NCBI RefSeq assembly: GCF_932276165.1
Contig: NC_064001.1
Location: 5,091,501 to 5,155,500 of the forward strand
Reading direction: 5' to 3'
Length of the DNA stretch: 64,000 nt
Origin: Plutella xylostella
Lineage: Eukaryota; Arthropoda; Insecta; Lepidoptera; Plutellidae
Position 1 is the stretch's first letter. Each line of letters begins with the position of its first letter. Below, in pieces: positions 57,813 to 64,000 of the stretch. A program made the position numbers and the translations under genes. A model generated the notes under the pieces. That model was not told the origin of the DNA and made no database searches. It worked only from the letters and a program-made list of their open reading frames with translations.

Positions 57813-59551
57813 ACACCCACAACAACGCGGACTCGGGTGTATCCTGAATAAATCCCACAAATAAATTTCGTGTTGCCAAAGAATCCGCAGGCAAAAAAAT
57901 TATCAACGTCTACGCATATTATCTATAACGAGTATATACCTCTATGTACATGTACAAGTACATAATATAAGTACATAGTACGTACTTATGAACATAAACA
58001 AAATCCATTAAACAAAGAGGGGCTTCAGTAAATTATTTTGTCAGACGTTAAACAAACACACTATTCCAGCGTAACGTACACAAGATAACTAAAGCACACT
58101 GTAAAATTTATTCTACCAGCTACAAACTACAATAGAACAAAAGTTCCTACCACGAGAAAACCAAACTAGCTACACCTATAGTAATAAACTCTGTTTAATG
58201 TCTCGAATACATTGTCTCAACTAGACAAATAACACAGAATTACAAATCGAATTAAGTAATAAAGTTGAGGCTGATGACGGTATCAGCAGGAAGACTCTCA
58301 ATAAAATACGGTTGCAACTCTAGTAGTTACTATAGCTATGTTTTATAGCAGAAATGTAAGATTGCGGGAGACTCGGTGGCGACGCCGGCGGTCGATGTAC
58401 CATTGACGAGAGAACTTCGCAGACAGGACACTATAAACGAGTCCATTTTTAACTTTTCTGTTTCGGAAGTTCTATTTGAATCTAAATTTCAGTATGACAA
58501 TGTCAAAGACCCGGTAATGACCAAAAACAGGGTTGGATCTGTCGTGTCTCACCGTCATAAAACACACTATGATAGTGTTTTGTAGCTAATTCAGTCCGTA
58601 GTATTGTAGTCGGGTACTGAACCTATGCTCCCTTTGAAACCGCAGCCAGCGCACTTCATGGTAATATCCTCTATTCTAAGAACCTCCGTCACATTAGTAA
58701 GACATACGAGTACAACCGTCGCGTCTTTTACTTCGAATAGAATAGACAATAGGCTTGAATAAATAAAGCTGTGAGCTATGAAGATGTATGTATAATTCCA
58801 CGTCTACAGTCATTATTTAGTCAATGTCAATCTAAAATGCGACAGCGTCATCGAGCGAGTCGCGTCGCCTTATTATCTCTTCCTTTTAGGGCCGCCTTTG
58901 TAAATAAAAAAGTAAAGCTTTTTCGTTAACTTGGAGAATTAAGAAGATTGTCCGTTGAAGAAATTTCACGTTTTTGTTCTTCCGTTTCGTGGTTTGCGCT
59001 CGATCGTCATAATGTGATGTGACACTTTGCAGGTTCTAAGTCTAAGGGATGTTGAGGCTTTTACTGAAATTCATGTTTTTTTATGTTTAGGTCTCCATTT
59101 CCGTAATAATTATTTTATTCTATTCTTGAGAAAATTATAGTATCAAGTTTATTCTCTACGAGTATGTGGATACATTAATATATAGGTTTTTAAGAAACTG
59201 GTGTGGTGTATTCCACAGGCGTTCGGTAAAACCATTAGCTTACGTAATAAAGCATAATGCAACTTAAAACTTTTGTACACAACGAACCTATGACATATCG
59301 GTAATCAGGAATGAAAATAGAGACTAACCATATAATTTGCTTCCATATTTTACTAACTAAAATGTAGGTCAGATAGTAATATTACTTCGTAGCAACATGT
59401 AGATTCTTTATTTGAGTGTACACTCTTTTAATTTATTCATCACCTGACTTTTATGGTTTAGTTTTCATATAATGAATGTTTGGGAATATATATGATTAGA
59501 AGAAAAGATTGTGTAATGAATTATTTAGTTTAGGCCATTATTACGTCAAGT
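57813..59551. other. Flank without a recognised gene
   Basis: Nothing supported. A 69-codon frame at 58376-58585 has a GC-richer start (ATPAVDVPLTRELRRQDT) but no recognisable domain, and it is left unassigned. Confidence 0.35.
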
Positions 59552-60715
59552 TATCTCTCTCTCTCTCTCTCAGCCTTCTGTAGTCCACTGTTGGACATAG
59601 GCCTCTCCTAACGATCGCCACCCCAAACGGTCACCCGCCATCTGCATCCAGCGGCTTCCCGCTACCTTCCGCAGATCATCAGACCAACGGGTTGGGGGGC
59701 GACCGACACGCCGTTTGCCGACACGGGGTCTCCACTCCAGAACCTTTCTACTCCAGCGGTCGTCGGCTCTGCGGGCTACGTGGCCAGCCCATTGCCACTT
59801 CAGCGTGCTAATCCTTTTGGCTATGTCGGTAACTTTAGTTCTCCTGCGGATTTCTTCATTACGAATCCTATCTCGCAGGGACACGCCTAACATAGCCCTT
59901 TCCATAGCACGTTGAGCAACTCTGAGCTTGTGGATAAGCCCTTTGGTGAAGCACCACGTCTCGGCTCCGTAAGTCATCACTGGCAACACGCACTGATTGA
60001 AAACGTTTGTTTTCAGACACTGAGGTATGTTTTCAGTGAAGATGTGTCGTAATTTCCCGAACGCTGCCCATCCGAGTTGGATTCTACGAGCTACCTCTTT
60101 ATCGAAGTTGGATTTACCTAATCGGATCACTTGTCCTAGGTAGGGATACTGATCGACAACTTCGATGGTGACACCTCCTACAGTTACGGGCGATGATGAA
60201 ACATGTTCGTTCGACATGACCTTTGTCTTGTCCATGTTCATTTTCAGCCCAGCTTGTTTAGAGGCATCATTGAGGTCTGTGAGCATTTCGCCTAACTCCT
60301 CCAGCGTTTCCGCCATAATAACTATGTCATCAGCAAATCGTAGATGAGAGATATATTCGCCATTGACGTTAATGCCCAGTCTTTTCCACTCTACAAGCTT
60401 AAAAACATCTTCCAGTGCACAGGTGAACAGTTTCGGAGAAATAACATCTCCCTGTCTCACGCCCCTTTGCAACTGGATCGGTTTTGTGCTATGTTCGTGT
60501 AATCGAACTGACATTGTGGCAGCATTGTACATACATCTCAACACCTCGATATAGCGATAGTCTATATGGCACCGCTGAAGGGATTGAAGCATCGCCCAGA
60601 GCTCAATAGAATCAAAGGCTTTCTCATAGTCCACAAACGCTAGACATAAAGGTAGATTATACTCCTCGGTCTTCTGTATAACCTGCCGAAGCGTGTGTAT
60701 ATGATCTATGGTACT
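59552..60715 (-). mobile_element. 5'-truncated RTE-like LINE
   Basis: The element runs from a (GA)n tail at 59552 up to about 60715, where the reading THSTIDHIHTLRQVIQ is cut just inside the RT domain. It carries the 354-codon frame described next. The 131-bp solo tail at 23665-23795 is identical by eye to its 3' end. It abuts the LTR of the gypsy element with about 60 bp between. Confidence 0.88.
59570..60634 (-). CDS. RTE-like reverse transcriptase, partial but open
   Basis: 354 codons from the first Met, with the frame open further upstream to about 60715. Motif A is in LAFVDYEKAFDS at the 5' edge, motif B is GVRQGDVISPKLF (about 59-71), the catalytic box is RFADDIVI (about 98-105), then YPYLGQVI. 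The C-terminal half has GAETWCF, a Trp-rich KWQWAGHVAR stretch and GRPPTRWSDDLRKVAG before WRSLGEAYVQQW. Endonuclease and N-terminal RT are missing through 5' truncation. No internal stops. This is the LINE type often mis-annotated in insects as a host 'endonuclease-reverse transcriptase'. Confidence 0.9.
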   Translation of the reverse strand: MDYEKAFDSIELWAMLQSLQRCHIDYRYIEVLRCMYNAATMSVRLHEHSTKPIQLQRGVRQGDVISPKLFTCALEDVFKLVEWKRLGINVNGEYISHLRFADDIVIMAETLEELGEMLTDLNDASKQAGLKMNMDKTKVMSNEHVSSSPVTVGGVTIEVVDQYPYLGQVIRLGKSNFDKEVARRIQLGWAAFGKLRHIFTENIPQCLKTNVFNQCVLPVMTYGAETWCFTKGLIHKLRVAQRAMERAMLGVSLRDRIRNEEIRRRTKVTDIAKRISTLKWQWAGHVARRADDRWSRKVLEWRPRVGKRRVGRPPTRWSDDLRKVAGSRWMQMAGDRLGWRSLGEAYVQQWTTEG

Positions 60716-60776
60716 GTGGGTTTGTCAGTCTGAAATGCGGAGCGTATGAAATGAAGGACTGATAATTAATTTACTT

Positions 60777-61032
60777 TGTTATATTGTGGACCGAAACAAA
60801 TTACAAGTATTTATAAAATTAACCATTTTACAATTCAGAAGAAAAATCTAAGCGGGAAAAACAAGAGGCGGGCGAGTGTCTATGGCTACGTTCAAGGAGC
60901 CAGTTTTCGAGCGCCCGCCGGAAGTTCGAGCGCCCGCCGGAAGTTCATATTTCTTCCTGCGACGACTTCGTGTGATTCCCCAATATTAGTACCGCGGAGC
61001 GGAATCACAGTACAGCGTGTTGTGCCACTACA
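60777..61032 (-). mobile_element. Probable 3' LTR of the gypsy element
   Basis: On the minus strand, a polypurine stretch (GGTGGGGGAG, about 61036-61045) is followed by TGTAGTGGCACAACACG at 61032, and a plausible terminal ...ATATAACA ends at 60777, giving TG...CA limits. An alternative start is TGTGATTCC at 61009. It contains a 19-bp tandem duplication (60906-60924 and 60925-60943) and a hairpin around TGTGATTCC/GGAATCACA. The 5' LTR is outside the window, so the ends are not proven. Confidence 0.55.
60906..60943. repeat. 19-bp tandem duplication in the LTR
   Basis: TTCGAGCGCCCGCCGGAAG occurs twice head to tail with no mismatch. GC-rich direct repeats in an LTR can be promoter or enhancer elements (inference). 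Confidence 0.85.
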
Positions 61033-64000
61033 TATACTCCCCCACCGAGACCGTGACTACGGTCGATGGTGTGTAGCCGCGACGGGAATCGTACTACTCG
61101 TCCACTCCTGGTCCTCTTCTCTGGCATCGTTGCTGTGGCTGGCTTGAGTGCCGGCTTGGTTGGCTGGATTGCAGGCTTGGTTGGCTGGATTGCAGGCTTC
61201 GTTGGTTGGAGTGGAGGCTTCGTTGGTTGGAGTGGAGACTTCGTTGGTTGGAGTGGAGACTTCGTTGGTTGGAGTGGAGGCTTCGTTGGTTGAAGTGGAG
61301 GTTGCGTTGGTTGGAGTGGAGGTTTGCTCTGATGGAGTGTGGTCTGAGACGTCTTGACATCTTCTTTCATGATGTATGCTGGCTTCAGACGGTCTATGCT
61401 GACGGTGAGCTCTCTTCCTTTCACGTCGAGCGTGTATTGTTTGGGACTCCTCTTCAGTACTCGGTATGGTCCCTGGTATGCAGCTTCAAGTGGTCGTCGC
61501 TCTGGACCCTGACGCAAGAACACATGGGATGCTGTGCTGAGATCCTTCGGGATGTAGAAGGGTCTTTTGTTGGAGTGCCAGGCTGTAGGTTGAGGTGCGA
61601 GCTTGTTCATATGTCTGCGGAGTCTGCATGCGAAGTCCGGGACGTCACAGGGCGCGTCGTCTGATGTGGAGAAGAACTGGCCGGGTAGTCGGAGTGGTTC
61701 CCCGTAGACCAGCTCGGCTGCTGAAGACTGGACGTCCTCCTTCCATGCGCTGCGGATGCCGAGGAGAACGAGAGGAAGAACTTCTGTCCAGCTTGGGTTG
61801 TCGTGGCAGACGATTGCAGCTTTCATCTGGCGGTGTAGCCTCTCGACGAGGCCGTTGGCTGCAGGATGGTATGCTGTGGTGGTGAGATGGGTAGCGCCCA
61901 CCAAGGATGCGATTTCCTTGAAGAGCCGGGACTCGAACTGGCGCCCTCTGTCGGTGGTGATGCGCTCAGGAACACCAAAGCGCGCGATCCACCCAGAGAC
62001 GAAGGCAGCTGCGCAGGTGTCTGCAGTGATGTTAGCGAGGGGGTACGCCTCAGGCCAACGAGTAAAGCGGTCGACTATCGTGAGGCAGTACCTGTAACCA
62101 TTCGAAAGAGTTAAGGGGCCAACAATATCCATGTGGATATGCTGGAATCGTGCAGAAGGCAGTTTGAATTGAGACAGAGGTGCTGAAGTATGTCTTTGAA
62201 TTTTGCTACGCTGGCATTGCTGACATTCTTTGGTCCACTGTCGGCAGTCTTTTCTTATGCCTGGCCATACGAATCGTTGTGTGACCAGTTTGACAGTTGC
62301 TTTGACACCAGGATGACTGAGGTTGTGGAGGGTGTCAAATGCGATGCGCCGGAAAGATGGTGTGAGGTACGGCCGCTGGTGATGATCATCCGTTGAAGTG
62401 TCGCAGTAGACAGGTAGATCTGCGTGTGGAGTTGTAACTTTGACTAGTTTTAGGGCCGAACCTTTCTGCAGCAGGTCTTGTAGCTCAGCGTCGCCTTCTT
62501 GGCTTTGAGCCAAGGACTGGTAATCTATGGAAGTTGATGATAGTTCCTCTATACGAGAGAGTGAGTCGGCTACCACGTTTTCTTTACCAGCTATGTATTT
62601 GATGTCCGTGCTGAACTGGCCGATGAAATCCAGGTATCTGAATTGGCGTGGCGAGCACTTGTCGCGGCGTGTGCTGAACGCAAATGTGAGCGGTTTGTGA
62701 TCTGTATATATTGTGAAGGTTCTGGCTTCTACCATGTACCTGAAGTATCGGATAGCCTCGTAGATTGCCAGCAGCTCGCGGTCATACGGGCTGTACTTCT
62801 TCTGTGCCGGGCTCAGCTTTCGTGAGAAGAAAGCGAGTGGTTGCCACCCGCTCTCGTTGCGTTGTTGGAGGACCGCTCCTATCGCCACGTCGGAGGCGTC
62901 GGTCTGTATGGCCAGCTCGGCTTTCATGTCCGGGTGAGCTAGAAGTGCAGCTTGGGATAGGCTCACCTTGCATTCGTCAAATGCCGTTTGCAGCTCAGGT
63001 GTCATGGTGATGGGCTGTGATCCTTTTGAGTTGGGCCCTGCTAGGAGTGAATTGAGTGGACCCTGTATGGCTGCTGCTTCTTTGATGAAACGTCGATAAA
63101 AGTTCATCATACCCAAGAATCGACGAAGCTCCTTGATGTTCCTGGGTGATGGGTAATCCTTTATTGCTTGGACCTTGAGATCAAGTGGTTTAATGCCGGC
63201 CGCAGATACAGTGTATCCTAAGAATTTCACTTCTGATTGGCCGAAGACGCATTTTGATGTGTTGATCAACATCCCATACTCCTTCAACTTCTGGAAGAGT
63301 AGGTGGAGATGCTGCTTGTGCTCTTCTTCTGTAGCTGAAGAGACCAGAATATCGTCGATATATCCGTAGCAGAAGTCTAGGTCTCGTAGGACTTCATCGA
63401 TGAATCGTTGGAATGTTTGAGCTGCGTTTCGAAGTCCGAAGGTCATGTATGGAAACTCAAACATCCCGAATGGTGTGGTGATCGCTGTTTTGGGTATGTC
63501 GTCTTCAAAGACTGGTATTTGGTTGTACGCCTTGACCAAGTCTACCGTGCTGAAGATTGTCTTGCCTGACAGCTGATACGCGAAGTCATGAATGTGACGT
63601 ACCGGATATCGGTCTGGTATGGTGCGAGCGTTTAGCGATCTGTAATCTCCGCATGGACGCCAACCGTCATCCTTCTTGCGGACGAGGTGGAGAGGTGAAG
63701 ACCATGGGCTGTCTGAGGTTCGAGCTGTACCGCTAGCGAGCATGTCGTCAAACTCCTTCTTGGCTATTCGTAATCGCTCTGGGTCTAAGCGTCTTGGGCG
63801 GCTGGATACTGGTGGGCCGGGTGTTGTTCTTATGTGGTGTACTGTATTGTGCTTGGGAAAATCAGGTTTACCGGCTGGACGGGTAACTTCAGGATACTCT
63901 CTCAGAATATGGTGGTACGGTGTGCTGTCTATGAATGTGCGGACTGATGCGATACTTTCTGTACCTGATTGACGTGGGACTGCCACTGTAAGTGATGTGA
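61005..64000 (-). CDS. Ty3/gypsy pol polyprotein (RT-RNase H-integrase), 5' end off window
   Basis: The frame is open from the right edge to a TGA at 61005, with 993 codons from a GTG at 63986 and no ATG start in view. Domains in order: RT (KKDDGWRPCGDYRSLN about 104-119, FSTVDLVKAYNQIPV about 145-159, catalytic YIDD 209-212); RNase H (TDASDVAIGAVLQQ, YDRELLAIYEAIRYF, TDHKPLTF); integrase zinc finger HX3H...CX2C (HNLSHPG ... CQQC) and DDE core (MDIVGPL, TTDRGRQFES, NGLVERLHRQ); GPY/F module (QGPYRVL...IDRLKPAYI). The tail is a run of about ten 7-residue PTKPPLQ-type repeats. Gag and protease would lie beyond 64000. Overall it resembles the CsRn1/Kabuki clade. No stops or frameshifts seen. No env-like frame seen downstream. 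Confidence 0.93.
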   Translation of the reverse strand, partial: TSLTVAVPRQSGTESIASVRTFIDSTPYHHILREYPEVTRPAGKPDFPKHNTVHHIRTTPGPPVSSRPRRLDPERLRIAKKEFDDMLASGTARTSDSPWSSPLHLVRKKDDGWRPCGDYRSLNARTIPDRYPVRHIHDFAYQLSGKTIFSTVDLVKAYNQIPVFEDDIPKTAITTPFGMFEFPYMTFGLRNAAQTFQRFIDEVLRDLDFCYGYIDDILVSSATEEEHKQHLHLLFQKLKEYGMLINTSKCVFGQSEVKFLGYTVSAAGIKPLDLKVQAIKDYPSPRNIKELRRFLGMMNFYRRFIKEAAAIQGPLNSLLAGPNSKGSQPITMTPELQTAFDECKVSLSQAALLAHPDMKAELAIQTDASDVAIGAVLQQRNESGWQPLAFFSRKLSPAQKKYSPYDRELLAIYEAIRYFRYMVEARTFTIYTDHKPLTFAFSTRRDKCSPRQFRYLDFIGQFSTDIKYIAGKENVVADSLSRIEELSSTSIDYQSLAQSQEGDAELQDLLQKGSALKLVKVTTPHADLPVYCDTSTDDHHQRPYLTPSFRRIAFDTLHNLSHPGVKATVKLVTQRFVWPGIRKDCRQWTKECQQCQRSKIQRHTSAPLSQFKLPSARFQHIHMDIVGPLTLSNGYRYCLTIVDRFTRWPEAYPLANITADTCAAAFVSGWIARFGVPERITTDRGRQFESRLFKEIASLVGATHLTTTAYHPAANGLVERLHRQMKAAIVCHDNPSWTEVLPLVLLGIRSAWKEDVQSSAAELVYGEPLRLPGQFFSTSDDAPCDVPDFACRLRRHMNKLAPQPTAWHSNKRPFYIPKDLSTASHVFLRQGPERRPLEAAYQGPYRVLKRSPKQYTLDVKGRELTVSIDRLKPAYIMKEDVKTSQTTLHQSKPPLQPTQPPLQPTKPPLQPTKSPLQPTKSPLQPTKPPLQPTKPAIQPTKPAIQPTKPALKPATATMPEKRTRSGRVVRFPSRLHTIDRSHGLGGGVYVVAQHAVL
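61140..61330 (-). repeat. 21-bp tandem repeat coding the Pro/Lys/Gln tail
   Basis: About nine to ten units of 21 bp encode variants of LQPTKPP, LQPTKSP and IQPTKPA at the C-terminus of the gypsy polyprotein. They stay in frame and vary slightly from unit to unit. Confidence 0.9.

Noticed and set aside
58376..58585. 69-codon plus frame with a GC-richer start
   Set aside because: No recognisable domain and no supporting splice or promoter signal.
61066..61664. Plus-strand frames rich in Trp/Gly/Val opposite the gypsy polyprotein
   Set aside because: They are shadows of the 21-bp repeat that encodes PTKPPLQ on the minus strand.
1..64000. CRISPR arrays, operons, rRNA genes
   Set aside because: None seen; the content is that of an insect nuclear genome.

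Overview
The window looks like nuclear DNA of a lepidopteran insect (moth or butterfly). It is AT-rich and intron-rich, and it carries tRNA-derived SINEs with (GAATA)n or (ATT)n tails, many short inverted-repeat MITEs, RTE- and jockey-like LINEs, a Helitron-like repeat with an internal (TGTC)n tract, and a Ty3/gypsy element that resembles the CsRn1/Kabuki group. Most open frames are unspliced noise. No prokaryote-type operons, CRISPR arrays or rRNA genes were seen.

The main gene is on the minus strand: a small-conductance Ca2+-activated K+ channel (SK/KCNN family). Thirteen constitutive or alternative-slot coding exons run from 16636 down to the stop at 3904, and every splice phase closes. 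A plausible 13-codon first exon with a promoter-like GC-rich flank lies at 52671-52709, which would make intron 1 about 36 kb. The chosen path codes for about 582 aa: S1-S6, pore, calmodulin-binding domain, coiled coil and a Pro/Ala-rich tail. Two slots are duplicated in tandem. The pore exon exists as a GYG version (9302-9437) and a GFG version (8713-8848). The S6/proximal calmodulin-binding exon exists as two 111-nt versions (7273-7383 and 7108-7218) separated by only 54 nt. This predicts four channel isoforms from two independent mutually exclusive choices.

Layout: 1-3903 lies downstream of the SK stop (possible 3' UTR, mostly AT-rich DNA, with a LINE scrap at the left edge). 3904-16636 holds the SK coding exons with MITEs, a SINE and LINE scraps in the introns. 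16637-52670 is the putative first intron, with no convincing coding gene but many foldback elements, SINEs, LINE 3' ends and a few GC-richer islands that could be regulatory. 52671-52825 is the candidate first exon and promoter. 53119-64000 lies upstream and is retroelement-rich: a hairpin, a 5'-truncated jockey-like LINE with an intact 506-aa frame, a Helitron-like repeat, a 5'-truncated RTE-like LINE, and the pol 3' half and 3' LTR of a gypsy element that runs off the right edge.

Several insertions have clear target-site duplications, and a 131-bp RTE tail is identical by eye to the larger RTE copy, so transposition has been recent.
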